Assembly (NCBI RefSeq): GCF_004843725.1
Contig: NZ_CP039451.1
Coordinates: 3,044,001 to 3,108,000 of the forward strand
DNA from: Psychroserpens sp. NJDZ02
Lineage (GTDB): Bacteria; Bacteroidota; Bacteroidia; Flavobacteriales; Flavobacteriaceae
DNA length: 64,000 bases
Direction: 5' to 3'
Below, one piece after another: positions 56,185 through 64,000 of the stretch. The position numbers and the translations under genes were made by a program. Under the pieces are notes generated by a model. That model had not been told where the DNA came from, did not search any database, and saw only the letters and a program-made list of their open reading frames with translations. Numbering within the stretch: position 1 is the stretch's first letter; every line of letters begins with the position of its first letter.

Positions 56185-57560
56185 TAATAGGTTTCAGTTC
56201 TGGAGCTAATTACATAATAGAAAAAGAAATTGGGTCAGGTGGTCAAGGAAAAGTGTTTTCGGTTAAAGGAGGGAAATATGCTTTTAAGTTAATTGGAAAA
56301 AAAACTAGCTCTAAATCCCAACGACTTAAAAGGAAAATATCCTATTTAAAAACGAGACCATTAGAAGATTTACCTATTTCATTACCCATAGAGCAAATTG
56401 AAGGGAATGGATTAGGGTATATTATGGAATTGGCAACAGATATGATTTCTTTAGAGGAGTTTATTAAACCAAACCCGGAAATAGATTTTACATTATGGTG
56501 GCAAGAAACAGGAGGCTTAAAAAAGCGAATTAGTGTTTTAGAAAAGATAGCAAAAACATTGTCAGATTTACATTCAAGAGGGTTTGTTTATGGCGATTTT
56601 TCGTTGAGTAATATTTTTGTGTCTGAAGATAAAGACTACTCTGAAATATTTTTTATTGATGCAGATAATATTACGCATGAATCTAGAGTAGGTACCGCTG
56701 TTTATACTCCTGGTTATGCAGCTCCAGAAATCATTAAAACAGATGATCATCAGCCAAAAAGTGGATATGATACCTATACGGATAATTATTCTTTTGCCAT
56801 AATAGCCTATCAATTACTGACTTTAAACCATCCGTTTATTGGGGATTATGTAAATGAAGGAGAACCGGAACTAGAGGAAAAAGCTTATTTAGGAATGATT
56901 CCTTGGGTAAATCACACTAAAGATGATATTAATGTTGCTAGCAGTGGTATTCCTACTTCTCTTACCATATCAAAGAAAATGATGGATGCATTTCAGCAAA
57001 CTTTTGAGAAAGGAATCAATCAGAAGTTTAAAAGAACAAGTGCTTTTAAATGGCAAGAAATTCTATTTGGAGCTCTGGATGCTATTATTGAGTGTAATAA
57101 ATCGTGTAAACAGAATTTCTTTTTTTCTAAAGAAATCACCTGTCCATTTTGTGAAGAGCAATTAAATTTTGTGGGGATTGCACGTATTCATCATTTAATA
57201 CGAGGTTTGAAGGATGAAATTAAAAAGAGTTTTTCAGTAGAGCTTAAAGATATTGAAAACATTGGAAGGGTATTAACTACAAAAATAATGACTCCTAACA
57301 AGTATTTAGTTTTTTATGAAAGTGACTTCCTATTAAATTCATCAAATAATGAGTTGTTTAAAATTAAGATTCAGGAAGATTCTATTTTTATAAAAGGAAT
57401 GGATTTAAAGCGTGTGTCAATAGTTTCAAATAAGAAATATAAAAAGGATGTTGATATCTCTAACGAAATAAAAGTAACACAAACAGAAGATTTTACATTG
57501 TTTTATAATGATGTGAATAAATATCAAAGAATCTTAAAACTAAAAAAATACGCTTTATGA
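56166..57560 (+). CDS. Protein kinase with C-terminal zinc ribbon (TerY-P triad)
   Basis: The protein has 464 residues from the ATG at 56166; a TTG three codons upstream was not used. The glycine loop is GSGGQG (from residue 23), Lys41 in YAFKL is the ATP lysine, the catalytic loop is VYGDFSLSNIF (Asp144, Asn149), and the metal-binding DFG is replaced by DAD (165-167), a variant known in this kinase family. A CxxxC...CPFC zinc ribbon lies near residues 315-345. The phosphatase overlaps its start and it overlaps the helicase by 4 bp, so the three enzymes are made together. Confidence 0.88.
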   Translation: MGKEKVIIGFSSGANYIIEKEIGSGGQGKVFSVKGGKYAFKLIGKKTSSKSQRLKRKISYLKTRPLEDLPISLPIEQIEGNGLGYIMELATDMISLEEFIKPNPEIDFTLWWQETGGLKKRISVLEKIAKTLSDLHSRGFVYGDFSLSNIFVSEDKDYSEIFFIDADNITHESRVGTAVYTPGYAAPEIIKTDDHQPKSGYDTYTDNYSFAIIAYQLLTLNHPFIGDYVNEGEPELEEKAYLGMIPWVNHTKDDINVASSGIPTSLTISKKMMDAFQQTFEKGINQKFKRTSAFKWQEILFGALDAIIECNKSCKQNFFFSKEITCPFCEEQLNFVGIARIHHLIRGLKDEIKKSFSVELKDIENIGRVLTTKIMTPNKYLVFYESDFLLNSSNNELFKIKIQEDSIFIKGMDLKRVSIVSNKKYKKDVDISNEIKVTQTEDFTLFYNDVNKYQRILKLKKYAL

Positions 57561-60500
57561 GAATACAGGATATATTCAAAGGCAAAAAGGAGGAGATTAA
57601 TTTAAGATTGAAACCATCTATTAAAAGTGAATCATTTACAAAAAACAATAATCTGTCTGTAAAAATTAAGTATTCGCAGAATACATATTGGCTTTTTTTA
57701 AATGAAGATCGCTTTGAAGTGGAAGGATTAACTTCAAAAGATAATAAGGAATTAGAAAGAATAGCTAGTAGCAATAGTCTTAATTTATTGATTACTTCAC
57801 AAGGAACGAAAGCGGAAATAAAATCTAAATTACTTACAGATACTATAAACTTGCCAGATGGTATCGAAATAGGGCTTACAGATATAATTATTGATGATAT
57901 CAATAAAAGACACTCAAAAAAAAGGAAAGGAAAAAAACATACAGATTGGTTAACTAATGAATTAATTATTGAAGATGGTGATGAGAAGCAAGTTCTTTTA
58001 GATAATGCTCCTAATTCTGGTGGATTTCGAATATTTGGTAAATCTATAGTTATCGACGTTAAGATTAATGAAGATAATATTTATGAGATTGTAAGAATAG
58101 TAAATTGGAAAAATAGTTTCAATCCCACTTTTTTATTGAAAGGAGAAATTGAAATAAAAGATATTTCAGAAGCTGGAAAATTGAGAGCAGATACGGAGTT
58201 AAAACTAAATAGAATTAATTCTAATCAGAGATATATCAATACTTGGGAGAAATACCAAGAAAAAGAAAAGGAAAGTAATATAAAAGAAGTTGAAAGTAGA
58301 GGCTTTTTAACAATTACTGAAATTAAAAGAGTTTCTGAAGGTAAATATAAATTGGTGTTTGATAAAAATGAAAACACCAATAATTGGTTAGAAATAGAAA
58401 CAGGTACTTATGTAGACTTAAATAGCAACCAAGAGCTTCCTAATTTTAATTCATATGAAGATAAAAATAGTGCGAAAACTATTTGTAAGTTAATATCTAA
58501 AGAGAGTAACGACCTAATGGTTACATCTGAAAATGAAATACCGCAGACTACTACTGAAATTTATTATGCTAGCTTGTCATTATTAGGAAATGTAATAATG
58601 AATTCAAGAAGAACAAGGTCTTTAGATGCAATTAGAAATAACACAACCCCAATGCCCGTACTCTCAGCGGTTTTAGAAGGTGTAGATTATAATTCGGTAA
58701 CTAGAAGAAAAATAAAACCTTTAACTTCTAAAGTTAAAAGAGAATTTGGAGAGTTTGGTCCCAATGAAATGCAAGAATTAGCTTTAGATGTTGCTTTAAA
58801 CTCACCAGACATAACAATTATACAAGGGCCTCCAGGAACAGGAAAAACAAAAGTTATAAGTGCTTTAGCTACACGTTTAACAGAGGTTTATAAAGACAAT
58901 GGTGAAGCACCAGAAATGAATATTTTACTAACGGCATTTCAGCATGACGCTGTTGAAAATATGGCTTCTCGTACAGAAGTTCTTGGTTTACCTGCTATAA
59001 AGTTTAGTAAAGCACAAAACCAGTCTGTTGATGTTATTGAAAAATGGATTAATAAACAATCAGAAAAAATTGAAGCCGTTCAAATTGAGATTGAACCTAA
59101 TGAAGCGGAATTAATTTATAATGATACAATCTCCTATTATTTAACTTATATAAAAACATTAGATACAGAAAAGGCGAAAAGTGATCTTTTAAAACTACGT
59201 AAAGAAAATATTTCCATTTTACCAGACGAATTACTTAATGATATCAGTAGCTTAACAAAAAAAGAAGTCAATACGGATGATGATCTTAAAAATAGAATAA
59301 TAGATAATATTTCTAATATTAGAACAAATAAAATAAGCTATGAAGATGATGGTGTAATAAATTTAAGAAGATATTTAAAAAACTATTCAAGATATAAAGA
59401 GGAACTGCCAGTTGTAGATATTAGTTTAATTGAGGAATTAAAAGTTGTTTTAAAAACGGAAGACATAGATGATATTGACTTTTTAATGTTAGAAGACATT
59501 AAACTAAAACTATTAGAACCTATAAAATCCATTGATATTAATAAAAAGATTAAACAGTCTAATGCTAAAATAGAAAGTGTTTTTAAAAAAATGATAGCAT
59601 TTTTATCAGATCAAATTAAATCGGATGGTTCTGTGTATTCTGTGCTTTCTGAATTTCAAAATGATTTAAATAGTAATAAAGATAGAGTTAAAGAAACGGT
59701 ACAAAATTATGTAGCATTGGCTGCAGCAACTGTTCAGGGTAGTAAAGCAAAACAACTTACAGAAGTAAAACCAGATCCATTTGATACCGTTATAGTGGAT
59801 GAAGCTGCAAGAGCAAATCCGTTAGATTTATTAATTCCTTTAACATCCGCTAAAAGACGCATAGTATTAGTTGGAGATCATAGACAATTACCTCATATAA
59901 TTGATAGTGCTATTCAAAAAGAATTAGAGGCAGATGAAAATGCGGCAGAAAAACTAAAGGAGTATTTAAAAGATAGTTTGTTTGAGCGTTTCTATAATAT
60001 TTTAAAAGAATTAAATAAAAAAGATCATATTCTAAGAGTAGTAACCTTAAATACCCAATATAGAATGCATCCTGTTATTGGTGATTTTATAAGTAGAACG
60101 TTCTATGAAAAATATGGAGATCCTAAAATTGATTCAGGAACGCCTGCAGAAAAATTGACACACACGATTGAAGAATACAACAATAAGGTAGCTGTAAGTA
60201 TTAATATACCACTTATAAAAGGGGAAGAAAAAAAGAAAAACGGTAGTACTTATAGAGATGTTGAAGCTAAAGAAACTATTCGTCGTGCAAAGGAGATTTT
60301 AGACAGTGACCCATCCATATCTGTCGGTGTTATTACTTTTTACAGTAGACAGGTTACAGAGTTGTTTATGGAAGCAGAAAAATTAGGACTAGCGGAGAAA
60401 AATGAAAGTGGAGATTATATGATAACAAAGGGATATCAAAAAACAATGAATGGTGACGAACGCTTTAGAATAGGTTCTGTAGATGCTTTTCAAGGTAAAG

Positions 60501-60754
60501 AGTTTGATGTTGTGATATTATCACTTGTTCGTTCTAATAAACTTCCTGCTAAAACAGGTAATGATATTCGAAGTAAATATGGCTTTTTAACTTCTTATAA
60601 CAGATTGAATGTTGCTATGAGTAGAGCTAAAAAACTAATTATTGCGGTTGGAGACGAAGACATGTTTAAAACAAAAGAAGCAGAGGAACATATTTTTGGA
60701 CTTAGTGCATTTTATAACGAATTAATAAACTCAGATTATGGCGTTAGTATTTGA
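57557..60754 (+). CDS. SF1B (UPF1/Dna2-like) helicase
   Basis: The protein has 1,065 residues. The N-terminal 400 have no clear domain but a basic patch (KRKGKKH). The motor core begins at Walker A GPPGTGKT (Gly424 on), with DEAARANPLDLL (Asp748), GDHRQLPH, LNTQYRMHP, DAFQGKEFDVVILSLVR and NRLNVAMSRAKK: the UPF1/Dna2 type of 5'-3' helicase. A 300-residue helical insertion lies between the first and second Walker motifs. It overlaps the kinase by 4 bp and the Abi_C-like gene by 17 bp. It is likely the DNA- or RNA-processing engine of the TerY-P set. Confidence 0.92.
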   Translation: MRIQDIFKGKKEEINLRLKPSIKSESFTKNNNLSVKIKYSQNTYWLFLNEDRFEVEGLTSKDNKELERIASSNSLNLLITSQGTKAEIKSKLLTDTINLPDGIEIGLTDIIIDDINKRHSKKRKGKKHTDWLTNELIIEDGDEKQVLLDNAPNSGGFRIFGKSIVIDVKINEDNIYEIVRIVNWKNSFNPTFLLKGEIEIKDISEAGKLRADTELKLNRINSNQRYINTWEKYQEKEKESNIKEVESRGFLTITEIKRVSEGKYKLVFDKNENTNNWLEIETGTYVDLNSNQELPNFNSYEDKNSAKTICKLISKESNDLMVTSENEIPQTTTEIYYASLSLLGNVIMNSRRTRSLDAIRNNTTPMPVLSAVLEGVDYNSVTRRKIKPLTSKVKREFGEFGPNEMQELALDVALNSPDITIIQGPPGTGKTKVISALATRLTEVYKDNGEAPEMNILLTAFQHDAVENMASRTEVLGLPAIKFSKAQNQSVDVIEKWINKQSEKIEAVQIEIEPNEAELIYNDTISYYLTYIKTLDTEKAKSDLLKLRKENISILPDELLNDISSLTKKEVNTDDDLKNRIIDNISNIRTNKISYEDDGVINLRRYLKNYSRYKEELPVVDISLIEELKVVLKTEDIDDIDFLMLEDIKLKLLEPIKSIDINKKIKQSNAKIESVFKKMIAFLSDQIKSDGSVYSVLSEFQNDLNSNKDRVKETVQNYVALAAATVQGSKAKQLTEVKPDPFDTVIVDEAARANPLDLLIPLTSAKRRIVLVGDHRQLPHIIDSAIQKELEADENAAEKLKEYLKDSLFERFYNILKELNKKDHILRVVTLNTQYRMHPVIGDFISRTFYEKYGDPKIDSGTPAEKLTHTIEEYNNKVAVSINIPLIKGEEKKKNGSTYRDVEAKETIRRAKEILDSDPSISVGVITFYSRQVTELFMEAEKLGLAEKNESGDYMITKGYQKTMNGDERFRIGSVDAFQGKEFDVVILSLVRSNKLPAKTGNDIRSKYGFLTSYNRLNVAMSRAKKLIIAVGDEDMFKTKEAEEHIFGLSAFYNELINSDYGVSI

Positions 60755-62267
60755 TAAAAAAAACATAGAAGTAAAATTTTTATCAGAAAAACCAATTGAT
60801 GAAAATGTAAAAAAAGAATTAATAGTGTATCCCGTACTAGCACATAAAATTTATGCTCCAGTAATAGATGATTTAAACTTAAATATATTTCAAAAACATA
60901 TTTTATCCATTTTAAATAAAGGGAATTTTTCTGTAGACGAGATTGCTAAATGGTTAAGCCTAGATCTTGACTTAGTGAAAACAATACTTGCCGAATTAGC
61001 TAATAAAAGTCTTTTAGATATCAATTCAATGTCTATTACTAATAAAGGTAAAGAATTAATAGAAGGATCTTTTTCTTGGTTTAATAATATAGATAGTTTA
61101 AAGAAAGATATTCGGTATATTTTTCAAGATGTTTTTACACAAGAATTATTTCCTATTATTTTACCTTTTGATAATTTCCAGGTTAACATTAAGCTCAGTA
61201 GAGAGCAATTAACATATAAAACAAAAGGAAAAAAAGATAGTTTTTTCTATGAATTAATTGCTCCTAAAGACCTGAATTTAAATAATATTAGAAAGCCAGA
61301 AACTCAAGAGATTTTAGATACTATAAAAAAACAAGCAGATAAATACATTCCTAATTCTAAAAATGATTTAAAAGAAGTTGCTAATGCCGTAAACTATCTA
61401 GATGAAGAACCAGATTTGTTTTATTGTGCCATGTGGATTTCTTCTGAACAGAATAATAAGCAAGAAGAAAATATAGAAATCTCTGACCCTTTTAATATAT
61501 ATGATGATGCATATTGGTTACGAAACACTATTTTAAAAGCTCAGAGCCAAAATGAAACATTAAAAGAGGTTATTCATAGTTTAGTATACAATATCGAGGA
61601 GGAAGAAAAAATACAGGCCTCAGAATTTATGATTGGTTTTGATAAAGAGATAGAAAACGAACTTAACCAGATATTTGACTTCACTTTAAAATTGGAATAC
61701 CCATTGCTTTACTCAGCAATTAAAGAGTATTATTTTGATGTAAAATTTTATAAAGTACACAAAGACACTTCTCATTTAAAAAATGCTTTCAGAAAAAGTC
61801 AGATTGTTGTGGAAACTCTTTTTAAGCTAATCTTTGAAAATTATAAGGAGGACTATGGAGATGTGATTAGCAGTCAAACATATAATGGAGGACGTTTTCA
61901 TGCTTTCAAGGAAGAAATTAAAACAAAGATTAATACAATCAATCCAAATAGCTTAATCCCTAACTGGTATCATAGGGAATTTAAAGGTGTTGAAAGTGCT
62001 TTGAAAAATCCAGATCGCGCTTCGTTAAGAGCTTTGTTTATTGCAGGTGTTATGGCATCTGTTTATAATAGCAATAATCCAATTTATAAGATACTTAAAG
62101 AAAAAAATAATTTTTCTGTTTGTGTAGAAAATATAGCAGAAAGTAGAAATAAAGTAGGACATAAGTATACCGAAGTAGCAGATAATGAAATAGACAAGTA
62201 TTATAAAGATGCAATAGCAATGCAAAAAGATATAGAAGAAATTATAGAAATATTCTTAAAAAACTAA
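60738..62267 (+). CDS. Abortive-infection C-terminal (Abi_C-like/HEPN) protein
   Basis: The protein has 509 residues. A winged-helix-like segment occurs near residues 70-100 (DEIAKWLSLDLDLVKTILAE). The C-terminus (about 380-509) resembles Abi_C, ending with SRNKVGHKY: Arg470 to His475 gives the R-x4-H HEPN motif. This class includes RNase effectors that arrest growth in infected cells. Its start overlaps the helicase stop by 17 bp. The HEPN type is the same as that of the receiver protein at 49221, though the sequences differ. Confidence 0.7.
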   Translation: MALVFDKKNIEVKFLSEKPIDENVKKELIVYPVLAHKIYAPVIDDLNLNIFQKHILSILNKGNFSVDEIAKWLSLDLDLVKTILAELANKSLLDINSMSITNKGKELIEGSFSWFNNIDSLKKDIRYIFQDVFTQELFPIILPFDNFQVNIKLSREQLTYKTKGKKDSFFYELIAPKDLNLNNIRKPETQEILDTIKKQADKYIPNSKNDLKEVANAVNYLDEEPDLFYCAMWISSEQNNKQEENIEISDPFNIYDDAYWLRNTILKAQSQNETLKEVIHSLVYNIEEEEKIQASEFMIGFDKEIENELNQIFDFTLKLEYPLLYSAIKEYYFDVKFYKVHKDTSHLKNAFRKSQIVVETLFKLIFENYKEDYGDVISSQTYNGGRFHAFKEEIKTKINTINPNSLIPNWYHREFKGVESALKNPDRASLRALFIAGVMASVYNSNNPIYKILKEKNNFSVCVENIAESRNKVGHKYTEVADNEIDKYYKDAIAMQKDIEEIIEIFLKN

Positions 62268-62269
62268 GT

Positions 62270-62304
62270 ATGCAAACTTATTGCATAGTGAAGTTTTACA
62301 TTTG
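62270..62304 (+). promoter_or_regulatory. Island box 5: ATGCA-N7-TGCAT-N10-TACATTTG
   Basis: Inverted repeat at 62270-62286 (spacer AACTTAT), 10 bp, TACATTTG at 62297-62304, 21 bp before the ATPase start. It begins 3 bp after the preceding stop codon. Confidence 0.88.
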
Positions 62305-62324
62305 AATTATTAAAAGACATAAAA

Positions 62325-64000
62325 ATGGCAAAAAGAAATAAAAACAAAAAGAAATCTACAAATAACAGTTCACAAAATAATGCCGAAAGTGATAAACAAA
62401 CAGCTGATAATTTAGAGAGTAAATTAGAGGAGATTATCATTAACAATGAGGTTACTCCTGATGAAATTGCACAAATAGATATAATGGAAGAGGATAATTC
62501 TAATCCTACTTATAAATCCGCAAAAGATTTATATCATAATGCTTTACAAATTGAAAAAGTATTAGAAAAAAGAAAAACCGAATACGAGAAGTTAAAAGAA
62601 AAATTAAAAGAAGAACAAAGCCAACTAAACAAAGAAAAAGAAGGAGCAGTAAAATTAAAAACTGATTTAAAAGAGCAACTGGATAAATATAACGAAGAAT
62701 TAATAGAAATTAATCAGTTAAGAATAGATGGTGGTTGGGCGAGTGTTATCGATAAAAAACTGTTAGACAATTATGACGAGCAATTAAAAAAGCAAGAAGA
62801 AGTTCTATCAAATAAAATCACAGAACTAAATACGAAGCATACTGAATACATTACACTTTTATCAGATTTAGAAACCAAAAAACTAGATCAAGAAACGGAA
62901 ATTAAAAAACTAATAAGCAATAAAAAATCGGAGTTAGAAGAAGTTTTTAAAGATAGATTCAATGAAAAAGAGAATAAACTTGTTAAACTTTCAAATGAAT
63001 TAGAATCAAGTAAAAGACTTTTAGATAAAAAACAAAAGGAATTAAATTACCAAATTGAAGATTTTGAAGATGATAAAATCTATTTAACAGATAAAGCAAA
63101 AAAACAAGTAAAAGAAGAAATTGAAGATTTAAATCAACAAATCATTAATTTAACAGATAAGAATAATGCTTTACAGAATAGTCTTCACTCTTTAAAAGAG
63201 GAGTTACAGTATTTGGGAGACAAAAGTGCTGAAGATGTAGTTTCTAAATTAAGAGACCAAGAAAAAACAATATTTGAATTAAGAGAGAAACTTGAAACAA
63301 GTCCAGGTAGTATTAATATGGACGACTTAAAAAGGTTACAAAAAGAAAAGAACGATTGGCAAAACAAAATAGGTGAAATTAATGCACAATTAAGCGAATA
63401 TAAATCCAGGTATGAAAACCAAAAGCTTCAAATTGGTGAAAAGGAAAGACTAGAGTTTCAAAAAGAAGAGTTAGAGTTAAGAATTAAATTACAGCAAGCT
63501 GCATTGGAAGAGCTTAAGTATGAAGTTAATGATTTAACCAAAGAATCAGAAGATAAAGTGACTTTTGTGTCTTGCTCCGATATGGATAAGAAATTTAGTG
63601 AAGAACCTTTCAAAGCACTTCAAAATACAATTAGCAAAGGATGGATAAATAATATACAGCAAGCTATAGCTCAGGTTACTGTTAATGAGTTGTATTATGA
63701 TAGAAATACGTTACGCTCTTTTATTGCAGGTTTGTCAATGAGTCGTTTTTCAATTTTACAAGGAATTAGTGGTACTGGGAAAACAAGTTTACCCAAAGCG
63801 TTTGCTGAATCTATTGGAGGAAATTATGGCATTGTAGAAGTGCAATCTGGATGGAAAGATCGCCAAGATTTAATAGGGTATTATAACACATTCGAAAAGA
63901 AATATTACGAAGGTAAATTCTTGAAATTATTGTATAAAGCTGGAACTCCAAAATATAGTAATAAACCGTTTTTTATTATTCTTGATGAAATGAATCTATC
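62325..64000 (+). CDS. McrB-like AAA ATPase with long coiled coil (partial)
   Basis: The gene starts at ATG 62325 and is open to the right edge, so the C-terminus is missing. The first 35 residues are very basic (MAKRNKNKKKSTNNSSQNN). A coiled coil of about 350 residues follows (KRKTEYEKLKEKLKEEQSQL and many similar heptads). From about residue 480 there is an AAA module of the McrB/MoxR kind: GISGTGKTSL, then GWKDRQDLIGYYN and the Walker B IILDEMNL at the edge. McrB proteins are GTPases that drive cutting with McrC; other members are defence ATPases. Whether a McrC-like partner follows is not visible. Confidence 0.82.
   Translation, partial: MAKRNKNKKKSTNNSSQNNAESDKQTADNLESKLEEIIINNEVTPDEIAQIDIMEEDNSNPTYKSAKDLYHNALQIEKVLEKRKTEYEKLKEKLKEEQSQLNKEKEGAVKLKTDLKEQLDKYNEELIEINQLRIDGGWASVIDKKLLDNYDEQLKKQEEVLSNKITELNTKHTEYITLLSDLETKKLDQETEIKKLISNKKSELEEVFKDRFNEKENKLVKLSNELESSKRLLDKKQKELNYQIEDFEDDKIYLTDKAKKQVKEEIEDLNQQIINLTDKNNALQNSLHSLKEELQYLGDKSAEDVVSKLRDQEKTIFELREKLETSPGSINMDDLKRLQKEKNDWQNKIGEINAQLSEYKSRYENQKLQIGEKERLEFQKEELELRIKLQQAALEELKYEVNDLTKESEDKVTFVSCSDMDKKFSEEPFKALQNTISKGWINNIQQAIAQVTVNELYYDRNTLRSFIAGLSMSRFSILQGISGTGKTSLPKAFAESIGGNYGIVEVQSGWKDRQDLIGYYNTFEKKYYEGKFLKLLYKAGTPKYSNKPFFIILDEMNL

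Overview
The window is a low-GC chromosomal segment of a member of the Bacteroidota, most likely a marine Flavobacteriaceae. Evidence: a 1,898-residue protein ending in a CHU_C / type IX secretion (T9SS) type B sorting domain, a fused two-subunit E1 dehydrogenase typical of this group, and Bacteroidota-type -7 promoter boxes (TAnnTTTG) ahead of several genes. Species cannot be fixed from the sequence alone.

Positions 1-26305 are ordinary chromosome: fused alpha/beta 2-oxoacid dehydrogenase E1 (runs off the left edge), an M1-peptidase-like/outer-membrane-barrel protein without the zinc motif, a LOG-family protein, uvrA, two small unknowns flanking a heptamer tandem repeat, the giant T9SS adhesin-like protein, gamma-glutamyltransferase, an ACP-phosphodiesterase-like protein, an acyltransferase-3 protein, glmM, a class-V aminotransferase, an LpxL-like acyltransferase, a rhomboid protease, a TlpA-like lipoprotein and mnmE.

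At the 3' end of mnmE the chromosome turns accessory. Bases 25985-26305 (last third of mnmE) are repeated at 28418-28738 with 7 differences in 321. Between the copies lie a decayed tyrosine-recombinase N-terminus and a three-gene HipB-HipS-HipT-type toxin-antitoxin operon with three operator repeats spaced exactly 40 bp. This looks like a small integrative element that replaced the gene's 3' end.

From 29370 to the right edge (over 34 kb) there is a dense defence island, all on the + strand: a WYL regulator; a type I restriction-modification operon carrying extra genes (a methylase/TRD/histidine-kinase fusion, a receiver/cold-shock protein, and a 1,617-residue GHKL-ATPase/DUF3883 nuclease-like protein beside hsdM, hsdS and hsdR); a retron (ncRNA with 13-nt a1/a2 arms, RT with NAxxH, YADD and VTG motifs) followed by three genes resembling a degenerate kinase, a pseudo-receiver and a receiver-HEPN protein; a RecD-like helicase with a TPR/OB protein; a TerY-P-type vWA / PP2C / kinase set with an SF1 helicase and an Abi_C/HEPN-like protein; and a coiled-coil McrB-like AAA ATPase that runs off the right edge.

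The most striking result is regulatory. All five transcription units of the island are preceded by the same composite site, ATGCA-N7-TGCA(T/C)-N10-TAnnTTTG, with invariant spacing and no recognisable -33 element. The first copy overlaps the stop codon of the WYL gene. This suggests that the RM, retron, helicase, TerY-P and McrB-like modules form one regulon, possibly under the WYL protein, rather than an accidental pile of independent systems. Two sets of kinase-like and receiver-like proteins, and phosphorylation/dephosphorylation enzymes in the TerY-P part, suggest that phosphotransfer signalling is a common theme.
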